Of a DNA stretch of 64,000 nt, positions 15,525 to 24,779 are shown piece after piece. Under the pieces are notes generated by a model, which saw only the letters and a list, made by a program, of their open reading frames with translations, did not search any database and was not told the DNA's origin. The translations under genes were made by a program, and so were the position numbers. Source of the stretch: Pseudomonas sp. PDNC002 (lineage in GTDB: Bacteria; Pseudomonadota; Gammaproteobacteria; Pseudomonadales; Pseudomonadaceae); contig NZ_CP070356.1 of NCBI RefSeq assembly GCF_016919445.1, positions 5,149,502-5,213,501 on the forward strand, given 5' to 3'. Each line of letters begins with the position of its first letter. Positions within the stretch are counted from its first letter, which is position 1.

Positions 15525-16837
15525 GCGCTCGCCTCTCCCTCGGCCTGCGTCTGAGCCTGCTGTTCGCCGCCTGCACCGCCGCCGTGTCACTGCTGGCAGG
15601 CATCGTTTTCAGCCGCGCCAGTGAAGCGCATTTCATCGAGCTGGATCAGCAGTTGCTGAGCGGCAAGCTGGCGATCTTCCGCGATGTGTTGAAGGACGTC
15701 GGCAGCGCCGACGAACTTGCTCCCCACACCGCCGAATTGCGCCGCGAGCTGGAGCGCCATCCCGACCTCGGCCTGCGCCTGCAAGGCCCTGACGGGCAAC
15801 GCTGGTTCTGGCAGTTGCCGGCGATGAACATGGCCCGTGACGAAGCCCCTGCCTACCGCGAACTGCAGGCGCCGCTGGACGCAAACCAGGCCCAGGGCCC
15901 GCAGCTCACGCTGATCCTCGACATCACCCACCACCAGCACTTCCTGCAGCGCATGCAGCGGCTGATCTGGATGACCATGGGCTTCTCCGCCCTGGCCACC
16001 GCGTTGCTCGGCGCCTGGGCGGCCCGCGCCAGCCTGCGTCCGTTGCGGCGGATGAGCGAGGTAGCGGCGCAGGTTTCCGCACATTCATTGACGACTCGTC
16101 TCGACGCCGGCCAGATGCCCCAGGAACTGCGCGGCCTGGCCGGCGAATTGAACGCCATGCTGGCGCGCCTGGAGGAGGCGTTTCAGCGGCTGTCGGCCTT
16201 CTCCGCCGACATCGCCCACGAGCTGCGCACACCGCTAACCGGGTTGCTGACCCAGACCCAGGTAGTGCTCTCGCGCCCGCGCAGCCTGGAGGACTACCGC
16301 GAGGCGCTGCACGGCAACCTGGAAGAGCTGGAACGGCTCACGGCGATGGTCAACGACATGCTGTTCCTGGCCAAGGCCGACCACGGCCTGCTCACGCCCA
16401 GCAGCCAGCCCCTGGCGCTGGCCGGCGAGGTGGACGAGCTGCTGGAGTTCTACGGGCCGCTGGCCGAGGAAAAGTCGATTCGCCTGGAGCGCGACGGCGA
16501 GCTGTCGGTGCAGGGCGACCGCGCCCTGCTGCGGCGCGTGCTGGCCAACCTGCTGGACAATGCCCTGCGCTTCACTCCGCAAGGCGGCGCCGTCCGCGTG
16601 CTGCTGGAGCCCGGCCGCCTGAGCGTGGAAAACCCTGGCCGGGCAATCCCTGCCGAGCGCCTGCCGCGCCTGTTCGACCGCTTCTACCGCGCCGACCCGG
16701 CCCGCCGCGAGGGCCAGGGTGAGCATGCCGGGTTGGGGTTGGCGATCTGCCGCAGCATCGTTCGTGCCCATGGTGGGGAGATTCGCTGCGAGTCGGCGGG
16801 TGGGTGGACCCGTTTCGTCATCGAATTTCCGGGCTAA
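15521..16837 (+). CDS. copS: Copper-sensing histidine kinase CopS
   Basis: This 438-residue heavy-metal-type sensor kinase has a first transmembrane segment at about 8-28, a periplasmic sensor of about 115 residues, a second transmembrane segment near 150-170 and a HAMP linker. The dimerisation box [15 protein letters not shown] contains the phospho-His. An HATPase domain follows with [13 protein letters not shown] and [16 protein letters not shown]. It starts at the ATG at 15521, overlapping the copR stop. A terminator follows at 16998-17021 after a repeat element. Confidence 0.9.
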   Translation: MSARLSLGLRLSLLFAACTAAVSLLAGIVFSRASEAHFIELDQQLLSGKLAIFRDVLKDVGSADELAPHTAELRRELERHPDLGLRLQGPDGQRWFWQLPAMNMARDEAPAYRELQAPLDANQAQGPQLTLILDITHHQHFLQRMQRLIWMTMGFSALATALLGAWAARASLRPLRRMSEVAAQVSAHSLTTRLDAGQMPQELRGLAGELNAMLARLEEAFQRLSAFSADIAHELRTPLTGLLTQTQVVLSRPRSLEDYREALHGNLEELERLTAMVNDMLFLAKADHGLLTPSSQPLALAGEVDELLEFYGPLAEEKSIRLERDGELSVQGDRALLRRVLANLLDNALRFTPQGGAVRVLLEPGRLSVENPGRAIPAERLPRLFDRFYRADPARREGQGEHAGLGLAICRSIVRAHGGEIRCESAGGWTRFVIEFPG

Positions 16838-16841
16838 GAGC

Positions 16842-16956
16842 CCCTCACCCTAACCCTCTCCCAGAGGGAGAGGGGACTGATCGGCGCAGGGTGCTACCAG
16901 AGTGCCCGCCGGCACGTACTACCCCCTCCCCCCTTGGGAGAGGGCTGGGGTGAGGG
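16842..16956. repeat. CCCTCACCC...GGGTGAGGG intergenic element, single copy
   Basis: A 115-bp element of the same family as in the queF-copB cluster, with terminal CCCTCACCCTAACCCTCTCCC and GGGAGAGGGCTGGGGTGAGGG but a different core. It begins 5 bases after the copS stop. Confidence 0.75.
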
Positions 16957-16997
16957 CCAGCCACCGCAGCGGGCTCACCTGAGATACCGCAAAAGAA

Positions 16998-17021
16998 AAA
17001 AGGCCCCAACCGGGGCCTTTT
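16998..17021. terminator. Bidirectional terminator between copS and the ABC permease
   Basis: AAAAGGCCCC-AACC-GGGGCCTTTT, a perfect 10-bp stem between convergent genes. Confidence 0.85.
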
Positions 17022-17039
17022 CCACTCAACATTAAGGCG

Positions 17040-17819
17040 TCACTGCCGCATCCCACGCCCACTCACTAGCAGACGCACGCAGAATACGTAGAGCAGCACG
17101 GTCGCCACCAGCATGAAGATCACCGCCGTACCGATACGTATGTCCGACACGCCGAGGATGCCGTAGCGGAAGGCGTTGACCATGTGCAGGATCGGGTTGG
17201 CCAGCGACACGGTCTGCCAGAACGGCGGCAGCAGCGTGATCGAGTAGAACACCCCGCCCAGGTAGGTCAGCGGAGTCAGCACGAAGGTCGGGATGATCGA
17301 GATGTCATCGAAGTTGCGGGCGAACACCGCGTTGACGAAGCCACCCATGGAGAAGATCGCCGCCGTCAGCACCACCACCAGCACGGTAATGCCGATGTGA
17401 TGGATCTGCAGGTCGGTAAAGAACAGCGACAGGATGGTGACGATCACGCCCACTGCCAGGCCGCGCAGCACGCCGCCGCAGACGAAACCGAGGAGGATGG
17501 TGTGCGGCGACACCGGCGACACCAGCAGTTCCTCGATGTTGCGCTGGAACTTGCTGCCGAAGAAGCTCGACACCACGTTGCCGTAGGAGTTGGTGATCAC
17601 CGACATCATGATCAGGCCGGGCACGATGTACTGCATGTAGGTGAAGCCGCCCATGTCGCCGATCTGCCGGCCGATCAAATTGCCGAAGATGACGAAGTAC
17701 AGAACCATGGTGATCGCCGGCGGCAACAGGGTTTGCGGCCAGATGCGCAGGAAGCGGCGGACTTCGCGGTAGACGATGGTGTTGAGTGCGACCCAGTTGG
17801 CGCGCAGTTCGTGACTCAT
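17040..17819 (-). CDS. ABC-2 type transporter permease (YadH-like)
   Basis: This 259-residue inner-membrane protein has six predicted membrane spans and the ABC-2 signature region (VSPVSPHTILLGFVCGGVLRG and LTPLTYLGGVFYSI). It pairs with the ATPase encoded just upstream, whose stop codon overlaps its start by 4 bases (17816-17819). The pair resembles E. coli YadGH and drug/polysaccharide exporters. The substrate cannot be told from sequence. It is the last gene of the pair and reads toward the terminator at 16998-17021. Confidence 0.88.
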   Translation of the reverse strand: MSHELRANWVALNTIVYREVRRFLRIWPQTLLPPAITMVLYFVIFGNLIGRQIGDMGGFTYMQYIVPGLIMMSVITNSYGNVVSSFFGSKFQRNIEELLVSPVSPHTILLGFVCGGVLRGLAVGVIVTILSLFFTDLQIHHIGITVLVVVLTAAIFSMGGFVNAVFARNFDDISIIPTFVLTPLTYLGGVFYSITLLPPFWQTVSLANPILHMVNAFRYGILGVSDIRIGTAVIFMLVATVLLYVFCVRLLVSGRGMRQ

Positions 17820-18748
17820 ACCGCCACCTTCGACAGATTCTTCTCCACCAGCGACACGAACAGCTCCTCCAGCCGGTTGCTCTTGTTGCGCAGACTCAGG
17901 ATCTGCACGCCCTGGGCATTGAGTTGGACGAACAGACCGTTGATCCCCAGGGATTTGTCCACCTGCACTTCCAGGGTGTGGTCATCCACCAGCCGCACCG
18001 GATAGCCGTCGAGCTTGGGCGTCTCGCTGAGCGTGCCTTGCAGGTCGAGGTAGAAAGTCTCGACGTGCAGCTTGCTCAGCAGCTTGCGCATGCTGGTGTT
18101 CTCCACGATGGTGCCGTGGTCGATGATCGCGATGTTGCGGCAGAGCTGCTCGGCCTCTTCCAGGTAGTGCGTGGTGAGGATGATGCTGATGCCTTCGCCG
18201 TTGAGTTCGGTGAGGAAGTTCCACATCGAGCGGCGCAGTTCGATGTCCACGCCGGCGGTGGGTTCGTCGAGGATCAGCAGGCGCGGCTCGTGCACCAGCG
18301 CGCGGGCGATCATCAGGCGGCGCTTCATGCCGCCGGAGAGTTCGCGGGAAGCGGAATTGCGCTTGTCCCACAGGCCCAGCTGGGTCAGGTACTTCTCGGC
18401 GCGGCCCTTGGCGATGCTCATCGGGATGCCGTAGTAGCCGGCCTGGGTGACGACGATGTCGAACACCTTCTCGAACTGATTGAAGTTGAATTCCTGGGGC
18501 ACCACGCCCAGGCAGCGCTTGAGGCCGTACGGGTCCTTGTCCAGGTCGTGGCCGAACACGTTGACCGTGCCGCTGGTCTTGTTCACCAGGGTGGAAAGGA
18601 TGCCGATGGTGGTGGATTTGCCGGCGCCGTTGGGGCCCAGCAGGGCGAAGAAATCGCCTTCGGCGACGTCCAGATCGATGCCCTTGAGGGCCTGGAAGCC
18701 GTTGCCGTAAGTCTTCGTCAATTGACGGATGGACAGCGCGGAACTCAT
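17816..18748 (-). CDS. ABC transporter ATP-binding protein (YadG-like)
   Basis: This 310-residue ATPase has Walker A GPNGAGKST (about 38-46), a Q-loop in VVPQEFNF, the signature RELSGGMKRRLMIARAL, Walker B LLILDEPTAGVD and a switch His in LTTHYLEEAE. A C-terminal extension (about 225-310) is typical of ABC-2 export ATPases. I start at the ATG at 18748, since a longer frame to 18832 adds 28 residues ahead of the domain. It is translationally coupled to the permease. Confidence 0.9.
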   Translation of the reverse strand: MSSALSIRQLTKTYGNGFQALKGIDLDVAEGDFFALLGPNGAGKSTTIGILSTLVNKTSGTVNVFGHDLDKDPYGLKRCLGVVPQEFNFNQFEKVFDIVVTQAGYYGIPMSIAKGRAEKYLTQLGLWDKRNSASRELSGGMKRRLMIARALVHEPRLLILDEPTAGVDIELRRSMWNFLTELNGEGISIILTTHYLEEAEQLCRNIAIIDHGTIVENTSMRKLLSKLHVETFYLDLQGTLSETPKLDGYPVRLVDDHTLEVQVDKSLGINGLFVQLNAQGVQILSLRNKSNRLEELFVSLVEKNLSKVAV

Positions 18749-18855
18749 GGGGATTCCCGTTGCAAGTCTTTGGAAGGTCGCAGGTCTGTGCAAGAAGGCC
18801 TGCTTGATACTGGTCCGCCGCACCGATTGCAACCTTCTCGGCGCGCAGGCGAGCC

Positions 18856-19473
18856 TCAGGTCAGGTCGGTCATCACTGCGTCACGGTAGGCCGGACGCGC
18901 CTTCAGGCGCTCGTACCAGGCCGCGAGATGCGGCTGCGCCGGGCGCTCGATGGGCATTTCGAACCAAGCATAGATGAAGCAGCCCAGCGGAATGTCGCCG
19001 ATACCGAATTGTTCGCCGGTGAGGTATGGCTGCTTCGCCAGCGTCGCCTCGGGGATTGCCAGCAAGCCCGCGCAGGTATCGATGGCGGCCTGTATGGCAG
19101 CAACATCACGCTGCTCCGGCGGGGTGCGCAGGGTACCCCAGAACACAGTGCGGAACGGTGCGGCCAGGGACGAGGTGGTCCAGTCCATCCATTTCTCGGC
19201 GCTGGCGCGTGCCTGCGGGTCTTGGGGATACAGCTCCGGCGCATAGCGCGCCGCGAGGTAGCGGACGATGGTGTTGGACTCCCAGAGGATGAAGCCGTCG
19301 TCATCCAGGGTCGGCACCACACCGTTGGGGTTCAGCGCGCGGTAAGACGCCTCGTTGACCACGCCGAATGCGCCGCCGGCATCGATCCGCTCATAGGCAA
19401 GGCCCGCCTCCTCCGCACACCAGAGCGCCTTGCGCACATTGGAGGAATTCTTCCGGCCCCAGATCTTGAGCAT
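18856..19473 (-). CDS. Glutathione S-transferase family protein
   Basis: This 205-residue protein has the two-domain GST layout. The thioredoxin-like half opens with MLKIWGRKNSSNVRKALWCAEE and has the cis-Pro/binding stretch PNGVVPTLDDDGFILWESNTIVRYLA (given here in part). The all-helical half contains YLTGEQFGIGDIPLGCFIYAW, the N-capping box region. The Ser-Ser-Asn in the first loop suggests a serine-type active site. The substrate is unknown. It is a monocistronic minus-strand gene. Confidence 0.9.
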   Translation of the reverse strand: MLKIWGRKNSSNVRKALWCAEEAGLAYERIDAGGAFGVVNEASYRALNPNGVVPTLDDDGFILWESNTIVRYLAARYAPELYPQDPQARASAEKWMDWTTSSLAAPFRTVFWGTLRTPPEQRDVAAIQAAIDTCAGLLAIPEATLAKQPYLTGEQFGIGDIPLGCFIYAWFEMPIERPAQPHLAAWYERLKARPAYRDAVMTDLT

Positions 19474-19589
19474 GCTGCGCCTCTCTTGCTGTCGTCATCG
19501 GATGAAGGCACGGTCTGAAGGCGTGACTTCGGATGACGGCACCCTACCGGCAACGACGCCAGGAAAAAAGTCGCACGTGCTGATGGTGA

Positions 19590-20279
19590 TTATCGATTTT
19601 TTTCATGCTGGCGATTGTGTTCCTGCTTGGCCGCTTCGCTGCGCATGTCGCCCTCCAGCGGCGTGTCCTCGCCATTGAACAGGTGCGGGTAGCACTGTTT
19701 GAGATAGCCGAAGAAGAACTCCTCGGGCACGTCGGGGAATTGCCCGTGGTCGCGCAGGTATTCCATGTGCCGCTCGCCGTCGCGGTTGAACGGATGGAAG
19801 ACACTGTCGGTGCGCCCGTCGAACTCCAGCGGCAGCACGCCGAAAGCCTCGCACAGGCCGATGTCGAAGGCCGGCGTGGCTTTCACCCAGCGACCTTCGA
19901 GGAACAGCTCGGTGTAGCCATGCATGGCGAACACTTCGCTGCGCAGCAATTCCAGCAGGCGCGTCGTGGCCAGGTGGTTCTTCACGTCGGCCAGGCCGAT
20001 CCGCGCGGGAATCCCGCAGTGCCGGGCGCAGGCGGCCAGCAACGTAGCCTTGGGCACGCAGTAGGACTGCCCGCTCTCCAGGGCGTGGCTGCCCTTGAGG
20101 GTTTGCGGGTCACGGCTGAACACGTAGGGGTTGTAGCGAATCCCGTCGCGCACGGCGTAATAGAGCGCCACGGCCTGCTCCAGCGGCGTGCCGCCGTTGC
20201 CCCGGTGATTTAGAGCGAACTCGATTACCCCGGGGTGGTCACTATCAACGAAGCGGCTGGGCTTGAGGTACTGCTGCAT
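19590..20279 (-). CDS. Transglutaminase-like cysteine peptidase domain protein
   Basis: This 229-residue cytoplasmic protein has a transglutaminase-core fold. The nucleophile Cys is in SGQSYCVPKATLLAACARHCGIPARIG (about residue 74, quoted in part). The His is in AMHGYTELFLEG and the Asp in VKATPAFDIGLC, giving a complete Cys-His-Asp triad. No signal peptide is visible. Members may be proteases, amidases or cross-linking enzymes, and no substrate is known for this one. The start at 20279 begins MQQYLKPSRFVDSDHP. Its upstream side faces fadE in a divergent arrangement with a 233-bp gap. Confidence 0.85.
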   Translation of the reverse strand: MQQYLKPSRFVDSDHPGVIEFALNHRGNGGTPLEQAVALYYAVRDGIRYNPYVFSRDPQTLKGSHALESGQSYCVPKATLLAACARHCGIPARIGLADVKNHLATTRLLELLRSEVFAMHGYTELFLEGRWVKATPAFDIGLCEAFGVLPLEFDGRTDSVFHPFNRDGERHMEYLRDHGQFPDVPEEFFFGYLKQCYPHLFNGEDTPLEGDMRSEAAKQEHNRQHEKNR

Positions 20280-20512
20280 GGCGCTGTCTCCGGGCTGATC
20301 GTCCTTGGTGGCGCCACCAGTCTAACCAGCCGGATCGGCTACCCGACAAGGCGATCCGGCCAAGCTGTCCGGCCATGCGGCCATCGGTCCCGTTCGGCCA
20401 GCTAAGCTTCCGGTGCATTCTGACGGAAGCCCGTCAGGTGCTTGCGCACTGTTCGTCATCAAGCCCGTCGCGACTTGCTGTCGCCCTGGCGGGCTGTCAT
20501 GGAGGAATCCGC

Positions 20513-23005
20513 ATGCTGTTGCTCTGGTTACTCGTCCTGATTCTCGGCGTTGCCTGGCTCGCGCACCGCCGCGCCGCGCCGCTCAAGGCCCTCGGCATCG
20601 TTGCCGTGTACCTCGTACTGATGAGCCTGTTCAGCCACGCCCACGGCTGGATGGTGCTGTTCTGGCTGATCTGGGCCGTGGTCGCGGTGACCATCCTCGC
20701 CGCCGACCTGCGCCGTAGCCTGTTCACCTCGCGGCTGTTCGCCTGGTTCAAGAAGACCCTGCCGCCGATGTCCGAGACCGAACGCGAGGCCATCGAGGCC
20801 GGCACCGTCTGGTGGGATGGCCAGCTGTTCAGCGGCCGCCCGGACTGGCATACGCTGCTGGGCTATCCCCGCGCGCAACTGACCGAGGAGGAACAAGCCT
20901 TCGTCGACGGCCCCACCGAGCAGCTCTGCGCGATGATCAACGATTACCAGGTCGGCAAGGACATGGACCTGCCGCCGGAAGCCTGGGCCTACATCAAGAG
21001 CCAGGGCTTCTTCGGCCTGATCATTCCCAAGGAATACGGCGGCAAGGGCTTCTCCGCCTTCGCCCACTCCCAGGTGGTGATGAAACTGGCCACCCGCAGC
21101 GGCGACCTCGCCTCCACCGTGATGGTGCCCAACTCCCTCGGCCCGGCAGAACTGCTGCTGCACTACGGCACCGACGCCCAACGCCAGCGCTACCTGCCGC
21201 GCCTGGCCACCGGCGATGAAATCCCCTGCTTCGCCCTCACCAGCCCGCAGGCCGGCTCCGACGCCGGCGGCATGACCGACGTCGGCGTAGTCTGCAAGGG
21301 CCAGTGGGAAGGCCAGGAAGTCCTCGGCCTGCGCCTGACCTGGGAAAAGCGCTACATCACCCTCGGCCCGGTCGCCACCCTCCTCGGCCTGGCCTTCAAG
21401 TGCCATGACCCGGACCACCTGCTGGGCGAGGAAGAAGACCTCGGCATCACCCTGGCGCTGATCCCCACCGATACCGACGGCGTGCAGATCGGCCGCCGCC
21501 ACGTGCCGCTGGGCGCCGCCTTCATGAACGGCCCCAACTCCGGCAAGGACGTGTTCGTGCCGCTGGACTACATCATCGGCGGCCAGGAAATGATCGGCAA
21601 AGGCTGGATGATGCTGATGAACTGCCTGTCCGTGGGCCGCTCGATCTCCCTACCGGCGGTGGGCACCAGCGCCGCCAAGGCCGGCAGCTACGTCAGCGGT
21701 CGCTATGCGCAGGTGCGTGAACAGTTCAACGTGCCGCTGTCGGCCTTCGAAGGTATCCAGGAAGCGCTCGCCCGCATCGGCGGCAATGCCTGGATGATGG
21801 ACAGCGCGCGCATCCTCACCGCCAACGCCGTGGACCTGGGCGAGAAACCCTCGGTGCTCTCGGCCATCCTCAAATATCACCTCACCGAACGCGGCCGCGA
21901 GTGCATCGCCCACGCCATGGACATCCACGGCGGCAAGGGCATCATCCTGGGCCCGAACAACTACCTGGGCCGCTCCTGGCAGGCCGCGCCGATCTTCATC
22001 ACCGTCGAGGGCGCCAACATCCTCTCGCGCAACCTGATGATCTTCGGCCAGGGCGCCATCCGCTGCCATCCGTACGTCCTGAAGGAAATGGAACTGGCCC
22101 GCCGCGAGGACCAGGACCAGGCCGAGCGCGAGTTCGACGAGCTGCTGCTCGACCACATCGGCTTCGCCGTCAGCAACGCCGCCAGCAGCCTGCTGCTGGG
22201 CCTGGGCTTCGGCAGCTTCGACCAAGTGCCGGGCGACCGCGTCAGCCGCCCGTATTACCGCGCGCTGAACCGCCTCGCCGCGTCCTTCGCCCTGCTTGCC
22301 GACTTCAGCATGATGATGCTCGGCGGCGAGCTGAAGCGCCGCGAGCGCCTGTCGGCGCGTCTGGGCGATGCGCTGAGCCACCTGTACCTGGGCTCCGCCG
22401 CGCTCAAGCGCTACCACGATCTGGACAACCCGGATTACCTCCACCCGCTGCTGCACTGGGCGATGGAGGAAAACCTGGAGAAAGCCGAGGCCGCGCTGGC
22501 CGACCTGATCGACAACTTCCCCAACCGTGCCTTCGCCTGCCTGCTGCGCGTGCTCGTGCTCCCGCTGGGCCGTCGCCACCGTGGTCCAAGTGACGCGCTG
22601 GACGCCGAGATCGCCGATATCCTCGGCCGCCCGCTGAGCGACCCGGCGCTGCAGGCGATCCTCGCCGGCGCCTACCTGCCCAGCGGGGAGGACGACCCGG
22701 TCGCCAAGCTCACCATCGCCTACGACCAACTTGCCGCCGCCGCGCCGTTGCAGAAGAAGCTGCACAAGGCGCTCAAGGAGCACGGCGTGCATCCCAAGCC
22801 AGGTCAATCGCCCATCGACGCCGCCCGCGAGGCCGGCGTGCTGGAGGCGGAGGAAGCGGAAACCCTGCACGCCGCCGAACATGCGCGCCGCGCGGTGATC
22901 GACGTGGACGATTTCTCCAAGGAAGAACTGGCCGGCAAGACATCGCCCAGCGAGAAATCGGACAAGGAGAAACCGGCCAGCAAACCGACCACCACGACAG
23001 AGTGA
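20513..23005 (+). CDS. fadE: Long-form acyl-CoA dehydrogenase FadE
   Basis: This 830-residue flavoprotein does the first oxidation of fatty-acid beta-oxidation. Like E. coli FadE it has an N-terminal membrane region (two or three hydrophobic segments within residues 1-65). A canonical acyl-CoA dehydrogenase core (about 90-500) contains ALTSPQAGSDAGG and HGGKGIILGPNNYLGR. A long helical C-terminal extension ends in a Lys/Ser/Thr-rich tail. The start at 20513 has a perfect GGAGGA site 7 bases upstream. Open frame to 20375 is not supported. No FadR/PsrA-like box was recognised in the upstream gap. A UUCG-loop terminator follows. Confidence 0.93.
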   Translation: MLLLWLLVLILGVAWLAHRRAAPLKALGIVAVYLVLMSLFSHAHGWMVLFWLIWAVVAVTILAADLRRSLFTSRLFAWFKKTLPPMSETEREAIEAGTVWWDGQLFSGRPDWHTLLGYPRAQLTEEEQAFVDGPTEQLCAMINDYQVGKDMDLPPEAWAYIKSQGFFGLIIPKEYGGKGFSAFAHSQVVMKLATRSGDLASTVMVPNSLGPAELLLHYGTDAQRQRYLPRLATGDEIPCFALTSPQAGSDAGGMTDVGVVCKGQWEGQEVLGLRLTWEKRYITLGPVATLLGLAFKCHDPDHLLGEEEDLGITLALIPTDTDGVQIGRRHVPLGAAFMNGPNSGKDVFVPLDYIIGGQEMIGKGWMMLMNCLSVGRSISLPAVGTSAAKAGSYVSGRYAQVREQFNVPLSAFEGIQEALARIGGNAWMMDSARILTANAVDLGEKPSVLSAILKYHLTERGRECIAHAMDIHGGKGIILGPNNYLGRSWQAAPIFITVEGANILSRNLMIFGQGAIRCHPYVLKEMELARREDQDQAEREFDELLLDHIGFAVSNAASSLLLGLGFGSFDQVPGDRVSRPYYRALNRLAASFALLADFSMMMLGGELKRRERLSARLGDALSHLYLGSAALKRYHDLDNPDYLHPLLHWAMEENLEKAEAALADLIDNFPNRAFACLLRVLVLPLGRRHRGPSDALDAEIADILGRPLSDPALQAILAGAYLPSGEDDPVAKLTIAYDQLAAAAPLQKKLHKALKEHGVHPKPGQSPIDAAREAGVLEAEEAETLHAAEHARRAVIDVDDFSKEELAGKTSPSEKSDKEKPASKPTTTTE

Positions 23006-23024
23006 TCCGCAGGCTTCACCCATG

Positions 23025-23048
23025 AGGGCGCCTTCGGGCGCCCTTTCC
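23025..23048 (+). terminator. Intrinsic terminator after fadE
   Basis: AGGGCGCC-TTCG-GGCGCCCT followed by TTCCTT; an 8-bp stem with a stable UUCG tetraloop 19 bases after the fadE stop. Confidence 0.75.
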
Positions 23049-23124
23049 TTGTCCGACGCACAGCAATGCCGGAAACGGCAATCGGGTGCACACTGGGGGC
23101 ACACCCGTCATGGAGAAACCTCCC

Positions 23125-23541
23125 ATGCGCCGACTCCTCTTTCCGCTGCTGGCGATCCTCCTCGTCGGCCCTGCCCAGGCCGACCCCTGGCTCTACCCCA
23201 GCCGCCCGCGGCCAACATCGACGCCCAGTCCGGTCATCGACCCCATCCAGCAACAGCAGGACAGTCTGCGCCGTCAGTCGCAATTGCGGCAGAACGAGCT
23301 GGACCGCCAGCGCCTGAACTACGAGGACCAGCGCCTGCAACTGCAGCAGGAAAACCTGCAGCGCCAGCAGGACAGCCAGCGCCTCGTCGACCAGCAGCGC
23401 CGGCAGAGCGACCAGATGATCCAACGGCAGAAGAGCGACCTGCAGCAACAGCAGTTGCAACAGCAGCAACGCATGCTCGACCAACAGCGCCAGCAGATCG
23501 ACAACCAGCGCCGGCAGATCCAGATGCAGCCAATCCGCTGA
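23125..23541 (+). CDS. Gln/Arg-rich periplasmic coiled-coil protein, unknown function
   Basis: This 138-residue protein has a signal peptide, MRRLLFPLLAILLVGPAQA, followed by DPWLYPSRPRP and then about 95 residues dominated by Gln, Arg and Leu (blocks such as QQQDSLRRQSQLRQNELDRQ). This would form one long charged helix. No domain is recognised. A GGAG lies 11 bases upstream. An earlier in-frame ATG at 23110 would lengthen the signal peptide by five residues. It lies between fadE and the PA2817-type gene. Low-complexity composition makes homology searches unreliable. Confidence 0.7.
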   Translation: MRRLLFPLLAILLVGPAQADPWLYPSRPRPTSTPSPVIDPIQQQQDSLRRQSQLRQNELDRQRLNYEDQRLQLQQENLQRQQDSQRLVDQQRRQSDQMIQRQKSDLQQQQLQQQQRMLDQQRQQIDNQRRQIQMQPIR

Positions 23542-23614
23542 TCGTCCCGGCGGCAGCGCCAGCGAAACCCGATATAATCCCCGGCCGTTTGAATACAGCT
23601 CCAGAGGACCCCCC

Positions 23615-24025
23615 ATGGCCAGCGCCTATCTCGATCACCACCTCGCCCTCCTCAACCACCTGCGCACCATCCTCGGTGCCCTGGGCGAAGCCGAGCAGGT
23701 CCCCGAGGACAACCACGGCCTGTTCCTGGAACGCTTCGACGAGCTGATGGTGGAACTGCCGCGCGACCCGGAAGGCGCGCAGTACCTGGGCCAGGACCTG
23801 ATCAGCCAGGTCTTCCACCGCTACCCGCAGATCGCCCACCTGATTCCGCGCGACCTGCTCTGGTTCTTCGGCGGCGACTGCCTGCACTTCATGCCCGACG
23901 AGGAACTGCAGATGTACCAGCAACTCGACGAGCGTCGTTTCGAAGCGCAGGAGCGCGGCGAAGCGTTCGACTGGAATCGCGAAAAATCGCTGCTGGCGCT
24001 GCCCGACGACGACGCCAAGCACTGA
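23615..24025 (+). CDS. PA2817-family protein, unknown function
   Basis: This 136-residue acidic, helical cytoplasmic protein has no signal peptide or membrane segment. Its sequence (MASAYLDHHLALLNHLRTIL... LIPRDLLWFFGGDCLHFMPDEE) looks like the small protein family named after PA2817 of P. aeruginosa, as I recall it. The conserved WFFGGDCLHFMPDEE block suggests a folded domain rather than a spurious frame. An AGAGG ribosome site lies 8 bases upstream. No function is known. Confidence 0.75.
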   Translation: MASAYLDHHLALLNHLRTILGALGEAEQVPEDNHGLFLERFDELMVELPRDPEGAQYLGQDLISQVFHRYPQIAHLIPRDLLWFFGGDCLHFMPDEELQMYQQLDERRFEAQERGEAFDWNREKSLLALPDDDAKH

Positions 24026-24158
24026 TGCTTCCCGCCGGTGCGGCGCCACGGACGTTCTGTCCAGCGCCGCGCCCCCGCGGTTGACAAACTGACAAGGACA
24101 CCCGGGGCGCCCCGCCCGTAGCCTTTTGTTACTTATTCAAACAAAGGCAGGGAACGTC

Positions 24159-24683
24159 ATGCTCAGCTTCAAGATCTCGCAAGGGGCCCACGACAAGGTC
24201 CGCCGCGTCTCCAGCATCATCTGCACCCTTTTCTCCATCGGCTTCGTCGTGGTGATGTGCCTTACCGCCATCGGCGACCACCTGCGCGCAAAACGCATCC
24301 TCGCCGACCATTCCGTGGTCAGCGCGCCGCTGGCGCTGGACGAAGTCACCGAGGAGCGCGGCCGTCGCGGGCGCACCAAGGAGATGTACCACTTCACCTA
24401 CCAGTTCGAAGTGAAGGGCCAGCACTACATCGGCCGCTTCGACGTGGCCGGCAGCAACGCCGACAAGTACCCCGAAGGTACCGTGCTGCAGATCGCCTAC
24501 TCCAACGCCGACCCGGCGCACTTCGACCGCCTGGACCGCCTCCAGGACCTCTCCGACACCGGCGGCATGTTCACCCGCCTGGGCGTGGGCCTGCTGGGGG
24601 CCGCGCTGATCGGCTTCATCATCCACCTGCTGGCCACCCGCCGCCTGTTCGTGCCCCGCGAGGAGCAGCCGGTCGCCGCTTGA
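24159..24683 (+). CDS. DUF3592 family membrane protein
   Basis: This 174-residue protein has one membrane helix near residues 18-40 and another near 135-157, flanking an extracytoplasmic domain of about 90 residues (YHFTYQFEVKGQHYIGRFDVAG, VLQIAYSNADPAHFD, in pieces). That layout matches DUF3592. A GGCAGGGA lies upstream. An imperfect inverted repeat at 24121-24148 just before the start could form a leader hairpin. It is followed 96 bases later by the ankyrin gene. I infer the two form an accessory unit between the PA2817-type gene and the tRNA cluster. Confidence 0.75.
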   Translation: MLSFKISQGAHDKVRRVSSIICTLFSIGFVVVMCLTAIGDHLRAKRILADHSVVSAPLALDEVTEERGRRGRTKEMYHFTYQFEVKGQHYIGRFDVAGSNADKYPEGTVLQIAYSNADPAHFDRLDRLQDLSDTGGMFTRLGVGLLGAALIGFIIHLLATRRLFVPREEQPVAA

Positions 24684-24779
24684 CGCGATCGCCTCCAGCG
24701 AACAGACAATCGCGCCGCGCCCGGCCACCGGGCGCGGCGCAATGGTACCCAGGGCAGGATTACCCCAAGGAAGCGAAGC

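Noticed and set aside
21650-23104. A 484-codon minus-strand frame opposite fadE
   Set aside because: High-GC antisense frame opposite a clear acyl-CoA dehydrogenase, with low-complexity Val/Gln/Gly composition and no motifs.
24081-24110. TTGACA as the promoter of the DUF3592 gene
   Set aside because: No acceptable -10 sequence lies 16-18 bp downstream, which is GC-rich there.
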